Of a DNA stretch of 9,005 nt, positions 1 through 5,722 are shown in pieces. Source of the stretch: Rhodothermia bacterium (lineage in GTDB: Bacteria; Bacteroidota; Rhodothermia; Rhodothermales; JABDKH01); contig JAHHLP010000065.1 in assembly GCA_018679295.1 (NCBI GenBank), positions 1 to 9,005 on the forward strand, written 5' to 3'. The notes below the pieces were generated by a model, which saw only the letters and a list, made by a program, of their open reading frames with translations, was not told where the DNA came from and did no database searches. Made by a program: the position numbers and the translations under genes. Position 1 is the stretch's first letter. Every line of letters begins with the position of its first letter.

Positions 1-1164
1 AATGTAGGAGGCGGCGCGGCAGGCGACGCCGCGGCCGACATGCTTCGACGGGAAGGTTTTGAGGGTAGTCTCACGATGATCTCCTCTGACACCACGCCGC
101 CGTACGACCGACCGAATTTGTCCAAGGATTATCTCGCCGGCAATGCGCCGGAAGAGTGGCTTCCGCTCCGATCCCCAGACTTCTACGAGGACAAAGGGAT
201 CGATCTGCTCTTGAACACGATCGTATCCTCGATCGACGCCGAGCAGAGGAAGGTCATTACCTCCGAAGGCAAGGAATACGGATATGACAGGTTGCTGCTT
301 GCCACTGGCGCGTCGCCCATCCGGCTCGACGTTCCCGGTACCGGTGCCACTCACGTCCGCTACCTGCGAAGCGTAGCCGATTGCCGCGCGATTATTGAAG
401 CCGCCGGCGATGGTCCGGCTGTTGTTGTTGGAGCGAGCTTCATCGGCCTGGAGGCCGCGGCGTCACTCCGGGCTCGCGGGCTGGACGTGCATGTAGTGGC
501 GCCGGAATCGGTGCCGATGGAACGTGTGTTCGGGACAGGGATCGGGGAGATGATTCGCACCGAGCACGAGAAGAACGGCGTCGTCTTTCATCTTGGCCAG
601 ACGGTCTCCGGCATCAGAAGCGACTCCGTGGCCTTGTCAAACAACAGCGAGATCGAGGCTAACCTCGTCGTGGTGGGAGTCGGGGTCAGGCCGTCGACGT
701 CACTCGCGGAGGAGGCTGGCCTCAGCGTTGACCATGGCGTGACAGTCGACAAGTATCTGCAGGCGAGTGACAAGGGCATCTTTGCTGCAGGAGACATCGC
801 GCGATGGCCCGGCGGACGCGACGGGTCATCCATTCGTATAGAACACTGGGTGGTGGCACAGCGTCAGGGTCAGGTGGCCGCAAAAAACATGCTCGGCGCA
901 ATGGAACCCTTTAGCGCCATTCCCTTCTTCTGGACGCATCAATTCGATGTCCAGATAGGCTACCTTGGACATGCGGCGGCGTGGGATCGGATTGACGTTG
1001 ATGGCAGCGTTAAGGGCCACGACTTCATGTGCGCGTATCGCCGTAACGGTACAACGCTTGCCGTCGCAGCGATGAATCGGGACGCTGCAATGCTGCAAGT
1101 GGAGGCAGCGATGGAACGATCGGATGAACAGTCGCTTTCTGAGCTCGTCGCACCATCATCATAG
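1..1164 (+). CDS. FAD/NAD(P)H-dependent ferredoxin-reductase-type oxidoreductase, 5' partial
   Basis: This pyridine nucleotide-disulphide oxidoreductase-like flavoprotein resembles the rhodocoxin/putidaredoxin reductase and AIF-like group. Such enzymes pass electrons from NAD(P)H through FAD to a ferredoxin or Rieske centre. The frame is open from base 1: the 13 codons before the ATG at 40 encode a glycine-rich FAD-binding loop (VGGGAAGDAAAD), so that ATG is not the start and the N-terminus is missing. Of the 387 visible residues, about 33-45 carry YDRPNLSKDYL, typical of ferredoxin reductases. An ATG motif follows near 101-103. The NAD-binding Rossmann motif VVVGASFIGLEAA is near 141-153, and the second FAD motif (GIFAAGDIA) is about two thirds along. 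The C-terminal reductase domain contains PFFWTHQFDVQIGYLG. Nothing key is missing from the visible part. A Rieske domain may lie N-terminal, as in AIFM3-like proteins, but cannot be seen. The electron acceptor is unknown. Confidence 0.93.
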   Translation, partial: NVGGGAAGDAAADMLRREGFEGSLTMISSDTTPPYDRPNLSKDYLAGNAPEEWLPLRSPDFYEDKGIDLLLNTIVSSIDAEQRKVITSEGKEYGYDRLLLATGASPIRLDVPGTGATHVRYLRSVADCRAIIEAAGDGPAVVVGASFIGLEAAASLRARGLDVHVVAPESVPMERVFGTGIGEMIRTEHEKNGVVFHLGQTVSGIRSDSVALSNNSEIEANLVVVGVGVRPSTSLAEEAGLSVDHGVTVDKYLQASDKGIFAAGDIARWPGGRDGSSIRIEHWVVAQRQGQVAAKNMLGAMEPFSAIPFFWTHQFDVQIGYLGHAAAWDRIDVDGSVKGHDFMCAYRRNGTTLAVAAMNRDAAMLQVEAAMERSDEQSLSELVAPSS

Positions 1165-1174
1165 GCGCTGCGTC

Positions 1175-1183
1175 TTTTTTTTT
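1175..1183 (+). other. T9 homopolymer just after the reductase stop
   Basis: Nine consecutive T residues begin 11 nt after the reductase stop codon. I could not pair a convincing GC-rich stem directly upstream, so this is not called an intrinsic terminator, although it may help termination or slow the polymerase. The 1165-1323 gap otherwise holds only the hairpin at 1232-1269. Confidence 0.35.
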
Positions 1184-1231
1184 GCGGTGCTCCGGCTCAT
1201 CGAAATTCTCGCCGCAAGATGGTCGTGTCAG

Positions 1232-1269
1232 AAAAAACCCCCGGATGCCTTTCATCACCCGGGGGCTTT
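1232..1269 (-). terminator. Intrinsic terminator of the minus-strand genes, possibly bidirectional
   Basis: A GC stem, CCCCCGG (1238-1244) against CCGGGGG (1259-1265), can extend inward by ATG/CAT pairing. Read on the minus strand, the stem runs straight into six T (1237-1232), a classic intrinsic terminator about 60 nt after the stop of the gene at 1324-1683. Read on the plus strand it is followed only by CTTT, so it may also stop the convergent reductase transcript, more weakly. Confidence 0.82.
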
Positions 1270-1323
1270 CCATCAGGACGCCAACCGATGCGCTCGTAGA
1301 CGTCCGAACGACTCCTGCTCTGC

Positions 1324-1683
1324 CTACTCCGGCGGTGCGGCTCCCGTCTCGCGCTTCGCAGCCATAGAATGGCGTCCCCGCGCAGCATTCGAAACGAGAA
1401 ACCGCCGCCGGATTCTCTCCTCCACCTTGTCGGGCGCGTATGATTTCTCCCCCGACGCATACAGGACGGCAACGGTGTAGGTGCCCTCACACTTGTTACC
1501 GAGCATCGTGCGACGAGAATCGTCCTCCAGCGTCTGCCGCAGGTTATCTGAGGATCCTACGTCTACAACGCGGTAATCGGCGTCATTGCAGCAGTGGATG
1601 ACGAAGACGCCGGGGCGATCCTCGATAGCTTCGTGGTCGGTAAATGGTCCCTCGAAGACGTAGTCATCAACGACAATGCTCAT
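1324..1683 (-). CDS. Small GIY-YIG-like protein of unknown function
   Basis: This 119-residue protein of unknown role has an N-terminal half that reads like a diverged GIY-YIG fold. PGVFVI (residues 24-29) stands for the GIY strand and YRVVDVGSSDNLR (37-49) for the YIG strand and the following helix, with an Arg at 49 where GIY-YIG nucleases have their catalytic Arg. KVEERIRRRF (86-95) could supply the later Glu. A three-element resemblance in a short protein is suggestive only, and nuclease activity is not established. The C-terminal 20 residues are low-complexity and basic to small. I chose the ATG at 1683 because GAGG lies 6 nt upstream; a TTG at 1710 would add nine residues. The gene follows the secreted-protein gene after 67 bp on the same strand and is probably co-transcribed with it. 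There is no signal peptide, so it is likely cytoplasmic. Confidence 0.72.
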   Translation of the reverse strand: MSIVVDDYVFEGPFTDHEAIEDRPGVFVIHCCNDADYRVVDVGSSDNLRQTLEDDSRRTMLGNKCEGTYTVAVLYASGEKSYAPDKVEERIRRRFLVSNAARGRHSMAAKRETGAAPPE

Positions 1684-1750
1684 CGGCAGCCTCGCACGTG
1701 TTGGTTCCAAAGGTCATTCGTATGAGGGGCTCGCTTGTTTCAGTGATGCG

Positions 1751-2509
1751 TCACGGCGCCAGAGCGATCTGCTCATCCTCGCCGATGATGCTGATCCACT
1801 GAAGTCCGTTGCCGTAGAACTCCATGGTGTGCGGATTCACCACGCTCTCGACGCCGTCGATCGTGAACACGAGATAGTTGAACGGCTGTTGAATGGACGG
1901 ATCATGAGCGAACGTGATGGTTTCCGCCGGTTCGGGATCGATCATGAGCGAGCATGAGCCATTCACGCAGACCCAGTGGTATGATTCCGCCCAGGCCGTT
2001 CTGATCGAGTTGACCTGACCGACAGTCGTTGCCTCTTCTATTGACAGGCTCGTTTCGTACGTCTTGGTTCCATCTACGTAAGTCGCCACTGAAACCTGCC
2101 CATTGGCTGACAAGTCCCCGAGTTCGGTAAAGTCGACGCCGACCTCGGTCGTTTTCGGGCCGATCTGATTGTGAGTGATCTTGCCGATGACGCGCTCCTG
2201 ATTGCGAACCTCTCCGACAACAGCGGTCTCGAAGTACGATCCTGCGGGCATTTCGACTGGTTCGAGGTATACGTTGAGCCTCTCCATACCGCTCATCTCG
2301 ATGGCAACGCCTCCGCCACTCAGTTCATCGGCAAACTTGACGTTCAGCGAGGTCGGTGTTGTTGCTAGCTCTGCGGAGCCTAAAGCGAAGTGGAAGTTGC
2401 CGAACGTGCTGGCCTCCATTACGGACGAGGTCACGCCGGAGTCGAAGCCGATGCCTACCGTAACGACGGCGATTGCAGCGGATGTGAGGAGGAGTTTTCG
2501 TGTACGCAT
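1751..2509 (-). CDS. Secreted protein of unknown function
   Basis: This 252-residue protein is not recognised. The N-terminus (MRTRKLLLTSAAIAVVTVGI) has two Arg and a Lys followed by a hydrophobic stretch, a plausible Sec signal peptide ending around residues 20-30. No lipobox Cys is seen, so a lipoprotein is unlikely. The mature part is acidic, rich in Val, Thr, Glu and Gly, and looks largely beta-stranded. Two cysteines four residues apart (CVNGSC, residues 181-186) could form a disulphide outside the cytoplasm. The start at 2509 is supported by the signal peptide and by AGG about 8-10 nt upstream. The gene is divergent from the kinase/regulator pair across a repeat-rich intergenic region and sits upstream of the small GIY-YIG-like gene. 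An extracytoplasmic structural or binding role is possible, but no function can be assigned. Confidence 0.8.
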   Translation of the reverse strand: MRTRKLLLTSAAIAVVTVGIGFDSGVTSSVMEASTFGNFHFALGSAELATTPTSLNVKFADELSGGGVAIEMSGMERLNVYLEPVEMPAGSYFETAVVGEVRNQERVIGKITHNQIGPKTTEVGVDFTELGDLSANGQVSVATYVDGTKTYETSLSIEEATTVGQVNSIRTAWAESYHWVCVNGSCSLMIDPEPAETITFAHDPSIQQPFNYLVFTIDGVESVVNPHTMEFYGNGLQWISIIGEDEQIALAP

Positions 2510-2572
2510 GGGTACTACCTGGTTTGTGCTTGCATGGAAGACGAAGCGGGAGGAGGAAGCCGAAACCCCGCT

Positions 2573-2578
2573 ACTATA
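2573..2578 (-). promoter_or_regulatory. Possible -10 element for the secreted-protein gene
   Basis: On the minus strand this reads TATAGT, five of six matches to the sigma-70 type -10 box, about 64 nt before the start codon at 2509. No good -35 box lies at 16-18 bp. That position is instead covered by the inverted repeat at 2590-2605, which would fit a promoter controlled by a bound regulator. Confidence 0.35.
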
Positions 2579-2589
2579 GAGTAACGGAC

Positions 2590-2605
2590 TGTCAGGCGGC
2601 TGACA
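2590..2605. repeat. Inverted repeat TGTCAG-GCGG-CTGACA, operator-like
   Basis: Perfect 6-bp arms (TGTCAG 2590-2595, CTGACA 2600-2605) are separated by GCGG. The site lies at about the -35 position of the candidate promoter at 2573-2578. It could bind a dimeric regulator or fold as a short stem-loop if transcribed. The regulator is unknown. Confidence 0.5.
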
Positions 2606-2615
2606 ATGAGAGGTG

Positions 2616-2646
2616 AGTACTAATCTGATTAGTCGTTTAGTACTAA
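2616..2646. repeat. Cluster of AGTACTAA / TTAGT repeats, operator-like
   Basis: AGTACTAA occurs as a direct repeat at 2616-2623 and 2639-2646, 23 bp apart. The second copy lies inside a perfect 10-bp palindrome, TTAGTACTAA (2637-2646). AGTACTAA (2616-2623) and TTAGTACT (2637-2644) also form an 8-bp inverted repeat. Between them, ACTAATC-T-GATTAGT (2619-2633) is a perfect inverted repeat with 7-bp arms. Four TTAGT/ACTAA half-sites therefore sit within 31 bp, the pattern expected for cooperative binding of a dimeric regulator between two divergent transcription units. Confidence 0.6.
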
Positions 2647-2734
2647 CGAAGTGAGGGCCGCACGCTCTGTATGATTGCCGGTGTCAATGCTTAATTGTGG
2701 TCCGGCGAGGGCTGTAGGTCATGGTGCCGGCTTT

Positions 2735-2798
2735 GTCGTACGGCAAGCTTGCATGACGTACAACGGCTGGGATAACACCATGGCTTGCAGCGTACGAC
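2735..2798. repeat. Distant inverted repeat GTCGTACG...CGTACGAC around a HindIII-type palindrome
   Basis: GTCGTACG (2735-2742) is matched by its exact reverse complement CGTACGAC (2791-2798), 48 bp apart. A related GACGTAC lies at 2755-2761, and the perfect palindrome GCAAGCTTGC at 2743-2752 adjoins the left arm. These sites lie just upstream of the candidate promoter of the kinase gene. They may be binding sites, though short CG-rich palindromes also arise by chance. Confidence 0.3.
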
Positions 2799-2809
2799 GG
2801 TCGGGCGCG

Positions 2810-2838
2810 CTGACATATTGAATGGATTGCAGTATGTT
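2810..2838 (+). promoter_or_regulatory. Candidate promoter of the kinase/regulator operon
   Basis: CTGACA (2810-2815; 5 of 6 matches to the -35 consensus) and TATGTT (2833-2838; 4 of 6 matches to the -10 consensus) are 17 bp apart. TATGTTTT also approximates the Bacteroidota -7 element TAnnTTTG. Transcription would begin near 2845 and leave a 5' leader of about 75 nt before the ATG at 2919. Confidence 0.42.
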
Positions 2839-2918
2839 TTGGGTGGCTTTCCAAGCCAGCGCGTCCGGCCTTCGTCTAAGATGTGGTGTTCTGCTCGCAG
2901 CTAGTATTATCGGCCAAA

Positions 2919-4259
2919 ATGATTTTCAGGTACTCACTGCTTTTGGCGGCCGCAGTATGTTTTGCGGCCCCTACCATCGTTGCTGGTCAGACGAACGCTT
3001 CCACCGGCCCCATCAGCATCTCCGACATTGAGTTGACGGACGATGGTCAGGTCCGACTCAGATATGAGGTCGAAGGAGAAAGCGATACACTTGAACTGCC
3101 GCAAGCACTCCTGACCGGTCTGGTTCGCCAGTTTAGTTTGTCGCCAATCCCCACCGCTTCGGAAACTGCTTCCGCCAAAACCGGTGGTGGCAGCCCGGTA
3201 CGCGCGAACGGGGCAAAGCGCCGGGTCGCCACGGCGTTTTCGAAGGCCACCGGTGAGGAGTTCTTCATGGAGTTCCTCGCTGACAGCATAGTCACCTTCC
3301 AGTACCTCGACGCAGGCCTGACCAAGTCTTTCGTTCTGCCGGTCGATGTTCTAGTGATGGCGTTTCGGCATCATGAGGTATCGAGCACAAAGATGGCGAC
3401 GGAGACGCAGATGTACATTGAACCGGGTACGGGTGCGTTCTGGCTGACGATATCTCGAGGTTTCAACTACAAGGTGGTCGCACTCATTTTTGCGGCTCTA
3501 CTGGCTGCCATTGTGTTTACGACGGTGCATGCGTTCACCCGTCGAATCCGCCGCGAGCGTGACGACCTTAGAGCCTCCCGCCGCCGAATGATGCGTATTC
3601 GTGAGGCGGAGCGGAGCCACCTCGCTTCCGAGCTTCACGACGGACCCGTTCAGGACGTTCAACGCATCCTGCGATCCAATCTCAGTTCACTCGCGCGGGT
3701 CATCCCGACGAGCGACAGTGATGATCTATCAGAACTCGAGTCTACACTGCGGCAGATAGCTGGCAATCTGCGCGACATCTGTACGGATCTGAAGCCACCC
3801 GTGCTTGCGCATTTCGGCCTCGAAAAGGCGGCCGAATCTGTCACACGATCTTTTCAGCTCCGCAACCCCGACATTACCGTTGAAACCCAGTTTAGTCTCG
3901 GCCCGGACGATCTCTCTGAAGAGTCGCGACTGGTGCTATACCGCATCCTTCAGGAGGCGTTGAACAACATCGAGAAGCATGCCGATGCTTCCACCGTTCG
4001 CGTTGATCTTACGATCCGTGACGATGAGGTACAGCTCATTGTCGAAGACGACGGCCGAGGCTTCCGACCCAGTCGCCGTCTGGCCAGACTGGAAGAACGC
4101 GGCCACTTCGGCCTCTCCGGAATGCGTCAGCGGGTCGATTCGGTTGGAGGGACGCTGTATGTCGATTCCGCCGTCGGCAATGGCACGCGCATCACTGTCC
4201 TCGTTCCTGCGTATAGTAATGAGGATATCGGGCTACCGATTTCCGAGCGGATCCTCTAG
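2919..4259 (+). CDS. Membrane sensor histidine kinase, NarX/DesK-type (HisKA_3 family)
   Basis: This 446-residue sensor kinase should autophosphorylate on His and pass phosphate to the regulator encoded 14 bp downstream. Residues 1-24 (MIFRYSLLLAAAVCFAAPTI, then VAGQ) form a signal peptide or first membrane segment. Residues 25-183 form an extracytoplasmic region with no domain I recognise and a Ser/Thr/Ala-rich middle. Residues 184-207 (VVALIFAALLAAIVF core) are a membrane segment, followed by a basic, probably coiled linker. The HisKA_3 motif SELHDGPVQDVQ places the phospho-accepting His at 240. The ATPase domain has an N box (QEALNNIEKHADAS, Asn349), a G1 box (DDGRGF, 377-382) and a G2 box (GHFGLSG, 395-401), so it appears active. 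I chose the ATG at 2919 because the signal peptide starts there; GTG codons at 2883 and 2886 would add 11-12 residues. No Shine-Dalgarno is evident. The signal sensed is unknown. Confidence 0.93.
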   Translation: MIFRYSLLLAAAVCFAAPTIVAGQTNASTGPISISDIELTDDGQVRLRYEVEGESDTLELPQALLTGLVRQFSLSPIPTASETASAKTGGGSPVRANGAKRRVATAFSKATGEEFFMEFLADSIVTFQYLDAGLTKSFVLPVDVLVMAFRHHEVSSTKMATETQMYIEPGTGAFWLTISRGFNYKVVALIFAALLAAIVFTTVHAFTRRIRRERDDLRASRRRMMRIREAERSHLASELHDGPVQDVQRILRSNLSSLARVIPTSDSDDLSELESTLRQIAGNLRDICTDLKPPVLAHFGLEKAAESVTRSFQLRNPDITVETQFSLGPDDLSEESRLVLYRILQEALNNIEKHADASTVRVDLTIRDDEVQLIVEDDGRGFRPSRRLARLEERGHFGLSGMRQRVDSVGGTLYVDSAVGNGTRITVLVPAYSNEDIGLPISERIL

Positions 4260-4273
4260 ATGCGGGCCGACAT

Positions 4274-4912
4274 ATGCAAATCGTCATCGCGGATGATCAT
4301 CATCTGACCCGGACGGGCCTGAAAGCAACCCTGAAGCCGGTGAAAGACGTAACGGTCGTCGGAGAGGCCGGAAATGGCGCCGAGGCGCTCGAGCTGGTTC
4401 GCAGGCATCAGCCGGACGCGCTGATACTGGATATTGAGATGCCGCGCGTCTCCGGCATTGAAGTGGCCCGCCGCCTGCGTGCCGCCGAAGCGGCAGTCAA
4501 GATCCTGGCGCTCAGTGCCTATGACGAGCCTGAATACGTCTACGGCCTGCTCGATGCAGGCGCCTCGGGATACCTCATGAAGGAGGAGGCTGACGCTGAT
4601 ATGGTTCTTCAGGCACTTCGCGGCATTGTCAACGACGACGAAGTATGGATCAGTCCTCGACTCGCCACCGACCTCGTCCGGCGCAGAGCGACCAGCTCGC
4701 GGGCGCGCGTCGAGAATCTCACGGAAAGGGAGGTCGAGGTTCTTCGGCACGTGGCAAACGGACTCGACAACGCAGGTGTCGGAGAAGCCCTGTACATCTC
4801 ACGTCATACCGTTCGAAACCACGTCGAACGCATCAAGGCGAAGATCGACGTCCGAACCCGCGCTGAGCTTATTGCGTGGGCATGGCACAATGACCTGATG
4901 AAGAGCCACTAG
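4274..4912 (+). CDS. NarL/FixJ-type response regulator with LuxR-family HTH
   Basis: This 212-residue response regulator is the likely partner of the kinase 14 bp upstream. The receiver domain (about 1-120) has the acidic pair Asp7/Asp8, the phospho-acceptor Asp53 in LILDIEMP, Ser81 in LALSAYDEPEYV and Lys103 in GYLMKEEAD, the full set needed for phosphorylation. The C-terminal LuxR-type DNA-binding domain (about 148-205) runs from LTEREVEVLRHVANGL to the recognition helix ISRHTVRNHVERIKAKI. The conserved positions are kept, although the first HTH turn (DNAGVGEAL) differs from the usual SNKEIAEKL. The ATG at 4274 opens directly into the first receiver strand, so the start is well supported. 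There is no clear Shine-Dalgarno; translational coupling to the kinase is likely. Its targets may include the repeats at 2590-2646, by inference only. Confidence 0.95.
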   Translation: MQIVIADDHHLTRTGLKATLKPVKDVTVVGEAGNGAEALELVRRHQPDALILDIEMPRVSGIEVARRLRAAEAAVKILALSAYDEPEYVYGLLDAGASGYLMKEEADADMVLQALRGIVNDDEVWISPRLATDLVRRRATSSRARVENLTEREVEVLRHVANGLDNAGVGEALYISRHTVRNHVERIKAKIDVRTRAELIAWAWHNDLMKSH

Positions 4913-4929
4913 GCGCCTCTGTGGCCGTA

Positions 4930-4949
4930 CGTTAGGCGAGGGCCTAGCG
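4930..4949 (+). repeat. Short stem-loop after the response regulator gene
   Basis: CGTTAGGC (4930-4937) can pair with GCCTAGCG (4942-4949) around a GAGG loop, with one T-G wobble. No T-run follows, so it is not a complete intrinsic terminator. It could be a transcript-end or mRNA-stabilising structure, or chance. Confidence 0.3.
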
Positions 4950-5040
4950 CCGACACAACACATCTGCGGCGCGCGACCGCCATTTGGGACCTTTCTTTAA
5001 TGGGCCCACTCCCCGAAACCAGCGTATACCCGGTCTTCGT

Positions 5041-5059
5041 TGCCCGCCTGGGCATTTTT
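5041..5059 (+). terminator. Probable intrinsic terminator of the two-component operon
   Basis: The stem TGCCC (5041-5045) / GGGCA (5050-5054) with loop GCCT is followed at once by TTTTT (5055-5059). The stem is short but GC-rich and lies about 130 nt after the regulator stop, before the AT-rich stretch upstream of the Lrp-family gene. The rest of 4913-5193 holds no gene. Confidence 0.5.
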
Positions 5060-5124
5060 GGAGGGGTTTCTTGAAGGATTATGGCCCAAATCAATCACTT
5101 CATCTAAATTTTTTAGGCTAATGA

Positions 5125-5155
5125 TTGCTGCGAAGCACAAATTGGGATAATTTAT
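5125..5155 (+). promoter_or_regulatory. Candidate promoter of the lrp-glnN operon
   Basis: TTGCTG (5125-5130) and GATAAT (5146-5151), 15 bp apart, form a weak sigma-70-like pair. Equally, TTG followed after 20 bp by TAATTTAT (5148-5155) loosely fits the Bacteroidota pattern TTG-N19-21-TAnnTTTG. The stretch is markedly AT-rich compared with its surroundings, which supports a promoter here even if the exact boxes are uncertain. Confidence 0.35.
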
Positions 5156-5172
5156 TCGTGTTATTGCCACAA

Positions 5173-5188
5173 ATCATTAGGAAATGAT
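5173..5188. promoter_or_regulatory. Inverted repeat ATCATT-AGGA-AATGAT over the lrp ribosome-binding site
   Basis: Perfect 6-bp arms (5173-5178 and 5183-5188) flank AGGA (5179-5182), the only Shine-Dalgarno-like sequence before the ATG at 5194. The AT-rich palindrome could be an operator for autoregulation by the Lrp-family product. As RNA, it would place the ribosome-binding site in a hairpin loop. Both readings are inference. Confidence 0.45.
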
Positions 5189-5193
5189 CTCGA

Positions 5194-5661
5194 ATGGAGC
5201 GAATTGACGATACGGATGTGCGGATTCTTGAACTGCTTCAGGAGAATGGGCGGATCAAGAGGAGCCGGATTGCTGAGGAGGTGGGTCTCTCGGTGCCAAC
5301 GGTGTCCGACCGGATGCGCAAGCTGAGCGAAAGAGAAGTGCTGACGGGTTACACCGCCACACTGAATCCCAAGCGGCTGCACATCGACATCACGGCGTTC
5401 GTCCGCGTACGGATAGACGGCTCGGAGAACTATCCGAAGTTCGTCAAGTCGGTCCAGGAGATGAAGGAGGTACAGGAACTGCATTCGATAACGGGTGAAG
5501 GATCCCACATCCTCAAGATCAGGACCAAGAACACCACCACATTGGAGACGCTGCTTTCACGGCTTCAATCGCTGCCGGGTGTGGTCGGTACTACGACGAG
5601 TATTGTGCTTTCCACTATGAAGGAGACCGGCTTCCTTCCTGTAGAACCAATGACACTCTAA
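5194..5661 (+). CDS. Lrp/AsnC-family transcriptional regulator
   Basis: This 155-residue protein has normal Lrp/AsnC length and layout. The N-terminal winged HTH opens with [16 protein letters not shown], followed by [22 protein letters not shown] (23-44) as the HTH and TGYTATLNP as the wing. The C-terminal RAM ligand-binding domain (about 65-140) includes [16 protein letters not shown], where many family members have an Asp after the Gly pair. Such proteins form dimers to octamers, bind amino acids and control amino-acid and nitrogen metabolism genes. The ATG at 5194 starts exactly where the family usually does; AGGA lies 11 nt upstream. The gene is 61 bp upstream of glnN on the same strand, so local control of glutamine synthesis is likely. 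The effector and true orthology (Lrp, AsnC or another) cannot be told from sequence alone. Confidence 0.94.
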   Translation: MERIDDTDVRILELLQENGRIKRSRIAEEVGLSVPTVSDRMRKLSEREVLTGYTATLNPKRLHIDITAFVRVRIDGSENYPKFVKSVQEMKEVQELHSITGEGSHILKIRTKNTTTLETLLSRLQSLPGVVGTTTSIVLSTMKETGFLPVEPMTL

Positions 5662-5668
5662 GCGGTCG

Positions 5669-5694
5669 GTCCCCGCGTGGGACAACGACGGGAC
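5669..5694 (+). repeat. Alternative small hairpins in the lrp-glnN spacer
   Basis: GTCCC (5669-5673) can pair either with GGGAC at 5679-5683 or with a second GGGAC at 5690-5694. No T-run follows, so it is not a terminator. It may affect processing or relative expression of the two cistrons, or be chance in a GC-rich spacer. Confidence 0.25.
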
Positions 5695-5722
5695 ACCTTT
5701 CATATCCAACTTTGACGAATTC

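Noticed and set aside
1124..1480. 118-codon open frame on the plus strand
   Set aside because: It begins inside the reductase, crosses the terminator hairpin and runs antisense to the small GIY-YIG-like gene; low-complexity His/Arg content.
2682..2687. Perfect TTGACA on the minus strand as a -35 box
   Set aside because: No acceptable -10 sequence lies 15-19 bp downstream on that strand, so the match is likely chance.
2721..2756. Eleven-codon reading frame as a possible leader peptide of the kinase operon
   Set aside because: It lies upstream of the candidate promoter, has no Shine-Dalgarno and overlaps the palindrome. Nothing supports translation.
2510..2918. Origin of replication or attachment site in the repeat-rich intergenic region
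   Set aside because: No DnaA-box clusters, AT-rich unwinding region, integrase or flanking tRNA are seen. Regulator binding explains the repeats more simply.
2822..3031. 69-codon plus-strand frame overlapping the kinase start
   Set aside because: It overlaps the kinase signal peptide in another frame and has no motif or ribosome-binding site.
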